Below are positions 45,971 through 58,849 of a DNA stretch of 64,000 nucleotides, piece by piece (positions within the stretch are counted from its first letter, which is position 1; every line of letters begins with the position of its first letter). The translations under genes were made by a program, and so were the position numbers. The stretch covers positions 1,426,001 through 1,490,000 of the forward strand of contig NW_027183804.1 of the NCBI RefSeq assembly GCF_041296385.1. The letters are read 5' to 3'. Origin of the DNA: Aphelocoma coerulescens. Taxonomy: Eukaryota > Chordata > Aves > Passeriformes > Corvidae. Below the pieces are notes generated by a model that saw only the letters and a program-made list of their open reading frames with translations, ran no database searches and had not been told where the DNA came from.

Positions 45971-46048
45971 ATCCCATCCCATCCCATCCCATCCCATCCC
46001 ATCCCATCCCATCCCATCCCATCCCATCCCATCCCATCCCATCCCACC
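45971..46048 (+). repeat. (ATCCC)n microsatellite
   Basis: About 15 pentamers, complement of the motif in MROH intron 1. Confidence 0.97.
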
Positions 46049-46399
46049 TCTCCTGGACACCAATTCCCCTTCTGTGCTTCCTGACTCCCCACAGCCGGGC
46101 CTTGGGGCTGACGGATCGAGCCATTTGGGGCTGCCATCAACACATTGGGGCTGGGATTGGGCTTATTGAAGGCACCCGCTCAATCCCTCCATCCCAAATG
46201 GGAGCTTGGAACCTCTCCTCAGCCCTTGCTGTGCCCGTGGGCTCACCTCAAGTCCCAAAATGAGAGCCAGGGCCCCACAGCCCATTCAGAACCTCTCAAC
46301 ATTGCCAGAAACAGCAGCATCCTTCCCAAAATGGGCTCCCCGGCTCCCTGACAATAGGTCCCCCTTCCAAGTACCAGAGCCCCCCTCTCAGAACCCCTC

Positions 46400-46520
46400 C
46401 CGAAGCATTGGGGGGACCCCAAAACTGCCTCAGGAACGGGACATACCCTGACATCCCTTCAGGAATGTGGGATACCCCAGAACCCACTGAGGAACGGGGT
46501 CCCCCCGGCCTCATCATGCG
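46400..46520 (-). repeat. Diverged copy of MHC-block sequence
   Basis: GGACCCCAAAACTGCCTC, a CATACCCTG step and GGGGTCCCCCCGGCCTCATC correspond in order to 52165-52245. Confidence 0.55.
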
Positions 46521-48015
46521 CAGCCTTCAGCTGGCTCAGCCAGAGCCCATCCCGCCCTCAGCAGCCCCAGCCCAGCCCTCCTGGGCAGGAAGCCCCAATG
46601 GCCGAGCCGGCCTGGGACACTTGCAGGGATGCGGGGGCAGCCGCAGCTTCTGGGGCCAGCCTGTGCCAGGCCCTGAGCGCCCTGCCAGGGAACCATTGCT
46701 GCCCCACATCCCATCTCAGCCTGCCCTCGGGCAGCGGGAAGCCGTTCCCTGGGGCCCGGCCCCGCAGGCCCTTGGCAAGAGTCTCTGTCCCCCAGCAATT
46801 GCTGCTCCTCCCTGCTGCGGGGCCCGAGCTGCAAGTTGATTTTCTGCCGCTGGCCCCGGCCCAGCCCCGAGCCAGGGCCAGCACCTTGCAAGAACTGCCC
46901 CCAGCAGAGCTGTTCCCTCCTGCAGTAGTTACACCTGCACACCCACAGCGCCTGAGACTGCAAGCAATGAGCATTCCCTGGGCACATGTGCAGCCCAAGC
47001 AGCTCGAGGACAGCCTTGCAGCAGGACTGCTCTCAGCTGAGCCAAAAAGGCCCCTCTGGCAGCTGCAGGGCCATTGCAAAGGGCAAGGGCCAGAGCCTGG
47101 GCCCACGGGGGAGGAAAGGGCTCTGAATTCCCCTGCCCTGGCACAGAAACCCTGTTCCCAGGCTGCTTCCCACACAGGATTCCTCTGCACGACTGCAGAA
47201 AGCTGAGAGGCAGCTCTGGCTTCTCCACTTTTCCTGTGCTAAAGCTGCCTGGCAGAAGAAATGGAGGGACAGCTCTGGTGGCACAATCCCTCCCAGCCCA
47301 GGGCACAGCACTGGGAAGGTCTTTCCGTGCCGAGGCTTTGCTGCGGCCAAGGAAAGCTCCTGGCTCAGGGTCACCTTTCCTGCTGGGCCAGACCCCCCGA
47401 GTGGCCCAGCAGCAGCAGAGAATTCCAGCACAGCCCCGGCACGGGCAGGGCGGCCCTGGGCGGGCTGCGGGAGCCGGCAGCGCCTGAGCTCAGAGCAGCT
47501 GAGCCCGGGGGCTCTTGGCCAAGGCCGAGGCCCAGCGAGCATTTCTCAGGTCGCAGGGCGGCCTGGAAAGGTGCTGGGGGGGATCATTCACCCCCCAGTG
47601 CGGTCCCAGTGGCTCCCAGGATTTCCATGTCCGTGGTCCCAGTGCTGCTCCCAGCCCTGATGCGTGGGGATGGGAATGTCCCGCTCCCTTCCCGGGGCAG
47701 GCTCACACCTGAGCCAGGTGTGCAGGGCAGGACCTTGCCCTGAGCCCAAGCCCTGTCCCCCCTGCAGGATCTGCTTCCCATCGGCCTCTTCCTCCTGCGG
47801 CCCCAAGCCCAGCTCGGTGCTGAACGAAGGGCGCTGGGCTGGGGTCATCCCCCGGCGGGGGCTGCGCACCCCCTCTGCCCCCTCCCCAAATTCCCTCCCG
47901 GGGCAGCAGGGGCTGGCTCAGGAGCCCTGTGGGCAGGGAAAAGGGGGTGACACCGGGATGGGGGGGTCACACACGCTCTGGGGGGACACACACGGCCCCT
48001 GGGGACCCCCCTCAC
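46521..48015. other. No gene recognised
   Basis: GC-rich with many short frames. On the minus strand a possible acceptor (CTGCCCACAG near 47930) directly precedes a stop codon. It could be the last exon of the MHC fragment at 48016-48108. Confidence 0.35.
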
Positions 48016-48108
48016 CTTCTCCTGCAGTGCCAGGAGGATGAACCCCAACATGGAGCCCCTGACCCCCAGCAGCATTTTGGGGCTGGGGTCTGGTGGCAGC
48101 TTTGGGGC
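48016..48108 (-). pseudogene. MHC class II beta transmembrane exon, isolated
   Basis: A 93-nt exon framed by CCCCCAG and AAG|GTGAGG. It encodes KLPPDPSPKM followed by LLGVRGSMLGFILLALQEK, matching the connecting-peptide and membrane-anchor exon (usually KMLTGVGGFVLGxxFLALG). The glycine-rich face is damaged (VRGS for VGGF). No beta-1 or beta-2 exon was found upstream: the next 3.6 kb hold a zinc-finger gene and then MHC exon 1 in the same orientation. The gene appears split open or rearranged. Confidence 0.65.
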
Positions 48109-48745
48109 CTGGGGGAGAGGCCCTAAAACCCCCTTCCCAGTCCCACAGCCACTCCCAGACCCCTCAAACCACCCCACAGCTCCCAGCCAGGACTCCCCCA
48201 ACCACTCCCTGCAATAGAAATGGCCCCAAAGCCACCAAATCCCCTTCCCATCCCCCCCAACACCCACCCAAATTCTCTGCAAGCCACAGAGCCATGCCAA
48301 CACCCCAAAAGTCCCTTAAAGACTGCCCAAAAACCCCCCCAAACCCCCTCCCAACACCTCAAATGGCCCCAAGAGGCTCAAAAGCCTAGTCCATGCCCCT
48401 CAGACCCCCTCCCACCCCCCACGGCACTGACCAGGACAGGCTGGGGGACAGGAACATCCACAGCCCTGAGCAGCTCAGGCGCTTCAGCAGCGATTTGGGC
48501 ACTTTGGGGGGGACACCCCCGATGGGCAGACCCAGGGCACAGGTTGGGACAGACAACCGGAATTCCTGGAGAACAGATAGGCTCAGGTGGACATGTTCTG
48601 CCAGCACAACTGTGAGATTGTGGCCCCAATCTGCCTGGCTTCACAGCCCCACAACACTCAGATCCTCCCGAATATTCCCCTGAACCCCAAATTCACCCCA
48701 AATTGAAGGAAAATGGTGCCGCTTTAGATGCCTTTGTTTAATTTC

Positions 48746-48751
48746 TTTATT
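48746..48751 (-). terminator. Poly(A) signal of the zinc-finger gene
   Basis: AATAAA on the minus strand, about 390 nt past the stop. Confidence 0.45.
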
Positions 48752-48784
48752 TTTACCCCAAATTTTTGCTCTTTCAATGGGATT

Positions 48785-48840
48785 AACATAGAAATTACTT
48801 AGGTTGCAAAAGACCTCCAAGATCATCCAGGGTGGCTTGA
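48785..48840 (-). mobile_element. CR1 fragment
   Basis: GGTTGCAAAAGACCTCCAAG followed by ATCATCCAGG is a CR1-tail phrase, inside the 3' UTR of the zinc-finger gene. Orientation is uncertain. Confidence 0.5.
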
Positions 48841-49039
48841 TGCCACCAGAAGAAACATTTGGACAGAGCAGATGAAAATTTTGGGGTGTAAAGGTAAAAA
48901 ATCAGCTCTTCCCAATGAATTTCCAATGTTGATCTGAGTCCTGATGGATGTTCCTGCCCCTGCGTTCACCCAGGTGCCTACAGGGATCCAGGAGAATGTG
49001 GAGAGCACCAGCCAGGGGTCTTCCCAAACTGGATCACAG

Positions 49040-49138
49040 GGAATGTGGGCTCCTCCCCGCATGGGTCCTCTGATGGGGGATGAAGTTGGAGCAGAGGACA
49101 AAGCTCTTCCTGCACTCAGGGCACTCGCAGGGCTTCCC
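49040..49138 (-). pseudogene. Ninth zinc finger beyond the stop codon
   Basis: Directly after the TAA of the zinc-finger gene the same frame reads GKPCECPECRKSF, a helix ending in PHQRTH, then AGRSPHSL and a stop. All four zinc ligands (C2H2) are there. The stop therefore separates a formally complete finger from the array. Confidence 0.7.
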
Positions 49139-50325
<1,187 letters not shown>

Positions 50326-51115
50326 CTGGTTTGGGGAGAAACAAGGGATGAGTGTGTTGGGTTGGGGGTTCCTATTGCCCAAGTCCAGCTCTAGAAGTCA
50401 CCGGGTGCCTGGTGTCCATAAAACCAACAAAAAACCAAGAGTGATGCCAAAAAAACCCTCCAGGAGTTCCCCCTTTCCAGTCTCCTCACTTTGGGGTTCT
50501 GGGGGTCCCCCTTGTCAGGGCTGCTGGGGGTCCCGTGGGTCCTGGGGATCCCCCTCTCCGGGGTCCTGCTTAGGGATGCTGGGGGGTTTTGGGGGTCTCA
50601 CAGGTCCCTTTTTTCCTGATTCTGCTTTGGCTCCCAGAGGTCCCAGGGTCCCCTCTTCAGCCTCCCTCCACTCCAGGCACTTGGGGCTCCCCCCTCTCCT
50701 CACTGCCCCTTTTAGGGCTGAGAGATCCCAACTCCACCTCATCTCCAGGCCCCCCCACCCCTCCAGGCTCTTGGGGGTCCCCCAGCTCTGGTATCATCCC
50801 TCTCTGCTCTCCCCACTCCAGGGGTCCCGTATTCCAGCCCCCAGCTCTCCTGGGGATCCCCAAAGCCAATGTCCAACCCCGCCAGGACCAGGCAATCCTC
50901 ACATGGACACCCCAAGACCCCCAAGGGGCAATTATGGCTCAGCTTTGGAGTCCTGCAAGATCCACATATCCTCTCTGGCCCAAAAATCCCTCCCAGGGAC
51001 ATGCAAGGACATCTGGGGCTCGATTCCAGAATCTGCAAGCTCCAAACACCCCTCAAAAAAAACCCCTCCTGGTGACCCCCGACAGATTTGGGGTGAGCTC
51101 CCCCTCCCCGCTCAC
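50326..51115. other. Intron-like 5' region of the zinc-finger gene
   Basis: GC-rich, full of CCAAGA/GGGGTCCC phrases. No further coding exon is seen. Confidence 0.4.
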
Positions 51116-51155
51116 CTGCAGGATGGGGGGGAAGATGCTACCGGGGCTGGGGGTG
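51116..51155 (-). other. Candidate 5' non-coding exon, copy 2
   Basis: Framed by TGTCCGCAG and CTGCAG|GTGAGC. It resembles the copies at 939-976 and 52645-52682, and is the nearest copy upstream of the zinc-finger coding exons. Confidence 0.4.
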
Positions 51156-51752
51156 CTGCGGACACAGTGGGCGGGCGGTGGAACCTCGTGGTTCTCCAGC
51201 TCCTCCTCCTCCTCTCTCCCTCCTCTTCCTCCCACTCCTCCTCCACTCCCACCCTGCCCCCCCCTTTCCCACCCCCTCTGCCCCACGGCTGCCACAGCAC
51301 CGGCTGCTGTGTGGGGGGAGCCCCCGATCAGCCCCAGGGATGGACAGGGGGGTTGGGGACCCCCCCAGTGCGGATCCCTCCCTTCCCCAGAGCCCCAGGG
51401 AATCGCTCCAGAGCTCAGGTGCTGGGGGACAGGGCTGCACCCCCATGGAACCGCTCGTCTTCTGTCCCAACCCCACCTTTCCCTCCCCTCCCCTCTCCTC
51501 CCCTTTCTCAGCGTTCCCCCAATCCACAGCCCCATTCCAGCTCAATTTGGGTGTCCCATCCCGCTTTCTTTGGGGGTCCCAGCCCCCTCTTCCCCCCCAC
51601 CTCCTTCTGCACCTTCCCCATCCCCAATCCCCACCTCCCCTCCCCCGGCCTTGGTTTTGGGGGTTTCAGGCCCCTCCTGCTCACTTTGGGGGTTCCATTC
51701 CCCATTTCGCTCCATTTGGGGTCCCAGACCCGCCCCCCTTCTCACCGCTCAC

Positions 51753-51823
51753 CCCGCGCCCGGTGGGGCTCCCAGCACCACCAGTGCCACCAGTGCGGCC
51801 CCAGCTGCCCCCACACGCCCCAT
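51753..51823 (-). pseudogene. MHC class II beta exon 1, second copy
   Basis: The same MGRVGAAGAALVALVVLG leader as at 447-531, but the end has lost 14 nt: GEEL is missing and GCGGG|GTGAGC follows. It therefore leaves the exon in phase 2 rather than phase 1 and cannot splice in frame to a normal beta-1 exon. It lies upstream of the zinc-finger gene in the same orientation. A transcript could join it to the zinc-finger exons, but nothing in the sequence proves that. Confidence 0.65.
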
Positions 51824-52644
51824 GCCCAGCGCCGGGCGCTGCCGACAACCCCAAAGCAGCCGCGCTGTGCCCTGGGGGGTCCCCAGAGCGGCCCCGCCCC
51901 GCACGGCACTGGGAGCACCAGTCCGGACCAGTGCGGAGCGCGGGCGGGCGGCATCAGCCGTGCCCGGGCAGGGCCGGGCCCCGCGGGGCTCCCGCCCGCA
52001 CTCGGCCCCCGCCGGGACAGCGCGGGGGGGCCCGGCCTGGCCGCCCCCACCTCCCCCTCCCCAAATTCCGCTCCGGGGGGCGCTGGGGGCGGGGGGGGCT
52101 CAGCTGGGGCCAGAGGTGCCGGAGCCACGTGTCCCCCGCTGCCAGCACCGCCCCCTCAGGATTAGGGGTGCCCCAAAACTCCCTCGGAGCTGGCGGATAC
52201 CCCGCAGGCCCCTGAGGACTGGGGTCCCCCCGGCCTCATCATCCCCAACCTTCGCCTGCCTCATCCCAGGCCCCATCCCGCCCATCCCCCTCCCCCACAC
52301 TTCATCCCACACCCCAATCCACATCCCACCCTTCCCGGGCCCCATCCCGCCCCATCCCGCCCCATCCCATTTCTCCCGGCAGCCGCTACCGGGACCCCCA
52401 AAACCCCGCGTGCCGGGGGCTCCCCAATATCCCCCAAGGGGCATTTGCGACTCCCATTCGGAGCCCTCCAAGATCCAAACATCCGCCTCCCCTCCCCCGC
52501 CCCACCAAACCCCCCTCCCCCAGGAACCAACAAAGATATTTGGGGCTCGGTGCTGGAATCCTCCAAGCTCCAAAAATCCCCTCTCCCAAAACAACCCCAG
52601 GCACCGCCCAAGATATTTGGGGCGAGCTGCCCCTCCCCGGTCAC

Positions 52645-52682
52645 CTGCGGGATGGGGGGAGCGGTGTTCCCGAGGCCGAGAA
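52645..52682 (-). other. Candidate 5' non-coding exon, copy 3
   Basis: The same exon as 939-976 (acceptor TGTCCGCAG, donor CCGCAG|GTGACC). The TATA-like GATAAAGG is upstream near 52770. Confidence 0.4.
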
Positions 52683-52830
52683 CTGCGGACACAGAGAGCG
52701 ATGGATGCACATGGAGGCTCCTCTTTCTGTCCCCTCTAGCCCACCTCTTCCTCCCGCCCCTCCCCCTTTATCCCTCCTCTTCCTCCCACTCCTGCTCCTG
52801 CTCCTCCAGCCGTCTTCCGTCCAGCAGCTC

Positions 52831-54354
52831 CGCTGCCGCCCCCAAACCTCGGGCTGGAGCGTGGGGTCTGGGACACAGCCCCGTGCTGGGGGGCAGAGCC
52901 GCTGCTGGGGCCATCGCTGTGTCCAGGGCATCCTTTGTGGCCCTCGTGCAGCTCCAGGCTCCCGAGGGCTCCCCGAGGCTTTCTGTGGCTGTCCCTGCTC
53001 CCCAAATCTGTCGCGTTTAGTGCCCGAGCGCGGCAGCCCCGTGCCCTGTGGCAGCAGCCGGTGCCGGGACACAGCCCCGGGAGCTGCGCTAATGCCCGGC
53101 CGTGCCCAGGAGGGACTGAGGGGAGGGGACTTCATAAGGATCCCCCCTCTGCGCCCCTGGCTGCGCACGGAAAGGTTCTTTAGTGCATGGGAGCGATTTT
53201 CCGGGGTTTCTGGGTGACACGGGCCGGCGGAGACGCCCCTCGGTGCGGCTCTTTGATCGGATTTCCTTCTTTTCTCGCGGTTTTCTCTCGTTCCCAGCTC
53301 GCCCGTCCCGCCGAGCGGCTCTTTCAGGGGCCCGGGGCGGCACCGAGCCCTCGGGGCGGCTCCAAAGGGCCCCGCCCGCCGCCGCTGCCCGAGGCCTCCC
53401 CGCTGCTGCCGGGGATCGGACACCGCAGGCGGCCCCGGCCCCTTCCTCTTCTTCCTCTTCTTCCTCTTCTTCCTCTTCTTCCTCTTCTTCCTCTTCTTCC
53501 TCTTCTTCCTCTTCTTCCTCCTCGCTGCTGCCGGGGTTCAGCCCCCGCCGCCGCCCGGCTCCTTCTGCCGCTCCTGCCCGGCACGAAGCGGCGCTGCCGC
53601 CGACGGGGCCGGAGCGCGGCTGCCCCGCGACTGCCCCGCGCCTCAGGGCCGGGCCGGGGAGTGACCGCACGGCTGGGGAGGGACCCCCCGCTGGCCAGGG
53701 CAGGGACTGAGCCCATGGCAGGGACCCCCCCGCTGGCCAGGGCAGGGACTGACCCCATGGGAGGGACCCCGCGCCAGAGCAGGGAAGGATTCCTGTTCCC
53801 GAGGGGGAAGCAGCGGCACGAACTGAGCGCGACTCCCATCCCTTCTCCCTGCCCCGCTGGGCACAGCAGGGAGGAGCCGGGCATAAAGTGAACTCCGGCA
53901 AGGAGAAAGAGGTCGGGGGAAGGTTCTGTTCCAGGGTTTATTTTCCTCCTCACTCTCCTGTTCTGATCCGCTCCGTCCCAAATCCAGTTCATTCCCCACG
54001 TCGGGGCTCTTGTGGCCGCGATGGCGATCCCTCAGTGACCTCTCCCTGCCCTTAGCCCGAGCCACGAGGACTCGGATCTGTTCCAGTTCCGTGCAATTCA
54101 CGGGCATTTGGGGCAGCTGGAGCGAAGCAGCTGGAAACCACAGCGGGCTCGAGAGGGACTCAAGCAGGGCAGGAGCCGGGGCTGCCCCGAGGGACCTCTC
54201 CCGACACGAACCTTGCCGGGCTCTTTCGACGGGAATTGCGGGGAATGTTTCCATTCATCGCTACAAAGCAGAGTCACGAGTGGAGCTGAGCTTTCAGCTT
54301 GAAATGAGGGAATCGAACGTGTGCGCGGGGACTGCTGGAACCTCCAGGTGCCAC
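52831..54354. other. CpG-rich region, no gene
   Basis: High GC. Contains the CCTCTT array and three copies of a 38-48 bp phrase with GGGACCCC and GGCCAGGGCAGGGACTGA at 53680-53775. No exon could be supported. Confidence 0.4.
53441..53522 (+). repeat. (TTCCTC)n microsatellite
   Basis: TTCCTCTTC hexa/nonamer array of about 80 bp. Confidence 0.95.
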
Positions 54355-54760
54355 TTGACACTTTAGTTTCGGAAATATTCAGCCCCGCAGCAGCGATGTC
54401 TCTCCCAGCCCACCGGTTCCTGGGTCAGACCCAGCTCGGAGCTCGAAGAGACCCAAAGTCTCAACGGAATAAGCTCTGGCGTTATTTTCTTCTTTCATAA
54501 TTATTTTATGCTATTTTATTTTATAATCTATATTACTCTTGGTTTTTTTTGTTTTGGGTTTTGTTTTTTTTTTTGCTTTTATTCTTAGTTTCTTTCTTTC
54601 TTTTTTTTTAAAATTTTTTTTTCTACCACAACTTCGGTTTTTTTCTCTATTTTACCCACTCAGCCTTTGTTCCCCTCCCGGAGGTTTGTGGTGAGATGCT
54701 GCCCTACCGTTTCTCCCCCGGAAACCAACGAAATCAATCGAAATAATTATGGATTTTTGA
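54355..54760 (-). mobile_element. LTR, family X, copy 2 (inverted)
   Basis: The reverse complement of 10740-10959 matches 54364-54560, and the reverse complement of 56330-56600 matches 54480-54760 (shared CCTTTGTTCCCC, GGTTTGTGGTGAG, AAACCAACGAAATCAAT). The start TGACACTTTAG may be the true terminus. Confidence 0.65.
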
Positions 54761-55189
54761 ACTCTTCCCGCCGCTGTTTCCAGAAGGTCCCGAGCGGATC
54801 CTGCCGGGAGGAGCCGGGGGCGGGGAGGGGCCTCAGGGCTTAATTGGGGAGAACAGTTTAATTGGGGCGAGAAACACTTCAATTCTGGGGAGAAAATGTG
54901 AATGGAGGGGAGAGGAAATGAACTGCGGGGAGGAGCCCCCCAGCCCCCGGCTGTGCCCCGAAGGTGCTGCCCGCGGCTCCCCTGCTCCCACCCCCGGGCT
55001 GGGGGCGCGGAGCTGCCGCTGCTCCCGGGAACGTCACGGGATAAAAACTCCATTCAAGCTTTTCCAGCCGCGGCAGCGACGCTCAGCGTTCCTTGGACCT
55101 TCCACGGTCCGTGGACATCCCGTGTCCCTCGGCTGTTCCGCGTCCCCCGGGTGTTCCATGTTCGCCCAGTTTGCTGCCCCGCACGCCTC

Positions 55190-55440
55190 CCAGTCACTCC
55201 CAGCTGCTGCCAGCTGCACTCAGCACGCTCCCAGTTTCTCCCAGTCCTCAGAGTGGTCCCTGTTGCTCGCAGTGTGACCTCTGTTACCCAGTTCTGGTCC
55301 CAGTGGGTTCCGGTCCTGGTTCTGGTCCTGGTGTATCCTGGTGTCCCAGTCCATCCCAGCCTGTCCCAGTCCATCCCAGCCTGTCCCAGTCCGTCCCGGT
55401 CCCTTCCCGGCAGCCGCCGCCGTTTCCCGGATCCTGCCCC
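55190..55440 (+). repeat. CCCAGT-rich intron repeat
   Basis: CCCAGTCCATCCCAGCCTGT and variants repeat every 10-25 bp. This texture is usual for introns of bird MHC class II genes. Confidence 0.6.
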
Positions 55441-55451
55441 TCCCGCCCCCG

Positions 55452-55553
55452 GAGCTACCGCCGGATGCCCCCTAAGATGCTGACGGGGGCCGGGGGCTTC
55501 GTGTTGGGCTTCGTCCTCCTGGGCTGGGGCTCGGCCTCCGCCTGCGGGAGGAG
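55452..55553 (+). pseudogene. MHC class II beta transmembrane exon, plus strand
   Basis: Reads KMLTGAGGFVLGFVLLGWG and ends GAGGAG|GTGAGG. The first residues (ELPPDA) are in another frame, so one or two bases are lost before KMLTG. The acceptor is CCCCCGG where CCCAG is expected. The anchor is well preserved, but the copy cannot splice or read through normally. It is opposite in orientation to the other MHC pieces. Confidence 0.72.
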
Positions 55554-56329
55554 GTGAGGGGGGATCTCCGGGGGTCGTGTCCCGCCAGGAGCCCTTGAGC
55601 CCCTCCCAGAATTGCTCCTATGCTAGGGGTTGCCCCCTTTTCACTCTCCTAGAGCTCCTGACCCAGTTCGTGCCCCTGCGGGAGGGGGCTTTAGGGAGCC
55701 CCCCCTTTCCTTTACCCTGAGACCCCCTTGAATCCCCATTCCTGGGCACTGGGACCCCCCTGCACCCCTCATCCTGCACCAACACCCCCTGCACCCCCTG
55801 CCCCGGGTATCCTCCTCTCCCAGCTCCTGCATCCCCTATTTCCCTGACCCCGGGGACCCCTGGACCCCATTCCCGGCCATCCCGGAGCACCTCAGCCCCA
55901 GGCCTCCCTTTCCTGGGAAACCCGAGCTGAGCACGGGGCTCTGCAGCCGCTCCGGGATTTATGATCACCCAAAGGAAAGGGAGAGGAGAAGAGAGAGAGA
56001 GAAGGAGATTGGGAGTTAGAGATCGGGGGTCACAGCGCCCAGTCCTGCTCCGCCGGGGGCAGTCCCCGCTCGCCGGGCGGATCCCGGTGGCGCAGCTTGG
56101 GAGCCGCGGAAGTGCCCGAGGGAGCGCGGGGGCGGGGGAAGAGGGGGTGTGAGGGATTATCGGTGCGGGATAAGGGGGCTCGGGGGGGTCTCAGCGCCGG
56201 GGATGGAGGTGCCGGGCGGTCCCCGTGCACGGGAGTGGGGGTTCAGACCTGGATATGGGGGTGCAAGGAGGTCCCGGTGCGGGGAATGGGGGGGGGGTCA
56301 GGTGGTCCCTCTGCCGGGAACGGGCAGAT

Positions 56330-56604
56330 AATTCATCATTATTTCAATTGATTTCGTTGGTTTCCGGGGAGAGCCGCTGGGACAGCACCTCACCACAAAC
56401 CTCCGGCAGGGGAACAAAGGCTGCGGTAGGTGAAAATAGTGAAAAAGCCGATGAAATGGAAGAAAAAATAAAAAGGCAAAAAGAAAAAAAAGACAAACTA
56501 AAAGTAAAATAGATTATAAAATAAAATAGCATAAAATAACTGAAAAAAAAAAAAAAGAAAACAACAGCAGAGCTTGTTCTGTTGGGACTTTGTGTCTCTT
56601 CTTC
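56330..56604 (+). mobile_element. LTR, family X, copy 3
   Basis: Inverted relative to 54355-54760 and cut at AAGATCCG by the inner junction of the large palindrome. Confidence 0.65.
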
Positions 56605-56865
56605 AAGATCCGCGCGCCGAGGCGGCGGCGTGCTGGGGGAAGGGGCAGAGACCGGAGAGGGGGAAAGTTGAGTGAAGTGTAAATGACTTTCTGGGCTTAA
56701 TGAATATGGAACAGTTTAAGAGAGTCCTTAAGTCCACAGTGAAATGAATGGAGGGCGCCTCTGGCAATATTGCCAAGCGCCCCAGCGCTGTGATTTGCCT
56801 TTGTTCTACTAATGAATGTTCAATATTATATTGCTAAAAAATTTAGCTTTTGTATTCATTTTCTT

Positions 56866-57112
56866 CAGAGAGAGAATAAAGAGAGAGAGTAAAGAGAGAG
56901 TACAGAGAGAGAAAAGAGAGAATAGAGAGAAAGAGAGAGAGAAAAGGGAGAGTAAAGACATAATAAAGAGAGAAAGTAAAGAGAGAGAAAGACAGAGAGA
57001 GTAAAGAAAGAGGGAATAAAGAGAGAGGGGAAAAGAGAGTGACGATAAGGAGAAAGAGAATAGAGTGAGAGTAAAGACAGAGAGAGTAAAGACAGAGAGA
57101 ATAAAGACAAAC
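56866..57112 (+). repeat. GA-rich microsatellite
   Basis: GAGAGAAAG-type tract, mirror of the CT tract at 10060-10262 but longer and differently ordered. Confidence 0.9.
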
Positions 57113-57189
57113 ATTGCTGCTAAAGAACGTCCGTGCAGCCCCAAACGCCTTCGCACACCGGCCCCAGTGTCCGTGCTCGGGGCTTCATT

Positions 57190-57900
57190 TACCAAGATGT
57201 GAATATCGATCTCATATCGATATCCAGCTGAGACAGACAAAAGCTCTCTAACAGGTGAGAGTTAGAAAGTGAATGTTTTATTGGCGCCGGACAGCGGCGT
57301 GGAACAGCTTCCTAATGCGCAGTGCCCAGGTATGAACGGTTACAGAGTTCATTTAGCCACAAAAGTGATGAATATCCAAACTACAAATACATATTTCTAA
57401 CAGTGACCCCTCCCATTCTCCGCTTCGTATGGAAATGAGCTTTAATGGCATTAAGCATGCGCAGTGCGTGCTCTGAATTGAGTCGCTGCTCTCGAATTGG
57501 GTCGGTGGTCCCAGACAGATGAAGTAAGCTCATCTCCCTCACTTGGACCTTTTTTGCCTTTCTGAACTTTAACAATCTTAATTACTTTAGTGACCTCCAA
57601 ATTTCCTCTTGCCTGACTTTTGAATAGGTTCCCATAGAGGGAGGAAATTGGGAATTGTCCTTGTTCCCTACACCAACTGATCAATATTTCTGTTCCTCGT
57701 TCTAAGCACAGCTAAACAAACATACAAATGACAGATCATCAATTATTCCGTAATCAATTACTGACATCTTAAAAACCATTTCAAATCTAGCTAACTATTT
57801 TAATTAACTCTAGTCCAGCTCAAATTCTTTCTTATTCTAACCAATTTCAACACAGCTAGCCTATAACTAAAATGTTTATGTTTCTTTTAAATCTATGTTT
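57190..57900 (-). mobile_element. Solo LTR (mirror of 9280-9978)
   Basis: Same LTR, reverse orientation. The poly(A) signal here reads AATAAAACATTC where the left copy has AATAAATCATTC. Confidence 0.5.
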
Positions 57901-57912
57901 CAGGGTGTCACC

Positions 57913-58002
57913 ATGGCCACGGGGCTGCTCCAGGGCAGAAATCCCCTGCGGAGATACCGGGACCGGCTGTGGGACATGGGACACCAAACACACCGGCTTT
58001 AG
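57913..58002 (+). CDS. 29-codon ORF (mirror of 9169-9258)
   Basis: Opens MATGLLQGRNP with the same acceptor-like TTTCAG upstream. Three residue changes relative to the left arm and no stop gained. Confidence 0.2.
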   Translation: MATGLLQGRNPLRRYRDRLWDMGHQTHRL

Positions 58003-58504
58003 TCTCTTTGGGATGGAGAAGTGAGTTTTTCAGTCTATTTGGGATAGAAAACTACTTCTGATTGCATCCGCCTGTTATACATGGGGTTTAAAAAGCATAA
58101 TAAATACTAAAAAGGAATAATGATAAATAGCTGTGGTTCAAAAGGCATAAAGGAATTAGGAGGAACATATCTACTGACAGAAGATTTAATAAAAAGTATA
58201 CTATAAAATGATCTTCTGCAGTGTTGTCAGTTGGTGTTCTTGGTTTTTATTTTAATTTTGTATTACTTGTTTCCTCTGATCTGCTTTGATTTACAACCAT
58301 TGAAGCTAAAATGAGCAACATCAGGACCAAATCAACAGTTGGGTGCAAAGCCTCAGAATGAATGTGGAACTAATGGAGGATTCACGTGCTTTAGACACGT
58401 GTGTGCACAGGTGCAGAAAAGCATCGCTCCTTTTGGAGGCTGCATTACAGCACACGGGTGGTAAAATCAGATTGACTCCTGTTTTCACAGGCTTCCCGGG
58501 CATC

Positions 58505-58820
58505 ACTTACCAAGGATCTCCTCAAGCCCAGTGAGCGAGCGAGGACAGATGAAGCGGCGAGCTTGGCCTGCCTGGCCGCTGTTAGCCAGCCGCGCTGCGA
58601 GCAGAAAGGCCGGGGCGGCGGCGGCGGCTTCTCCTTCTCAGCGCCCGCATGAAGAGAGGCGCTGAACGGCGGCTGCGACCGCCCGCGCAGGGGCAGCGGG
58701 GCCACGGGGCCGGCAGGGCAAACACGGCAAACGATTGCCCGGGGCAGCACCGAGACCAAATCAACTTCTCCGTGCTGCGAAACCCTGCAGAAATCCTGCA
58801 ACTGCTGGCATTCGTTGGCA
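58505..58820 (-). promoter_or_regulatory. CpG-rich exon-like block (mirror of 8344-8661)
   Basis: On the minus strand the donor is GATCCTTG|GTAAGTG, as in the left arm. Confidence 0.35.
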
Positions 58821-58849
58821 ATGGTACTTAGGAACAGCAGTTAACCCTG

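Larger units (their letters stand above)
51752..52830. repeat. Direct duplication partner of 460-1180
   Basis: The fuller copy: it contains about 414 bp (52208-52621) missing at the left end of the window. Confidence 0.85.
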
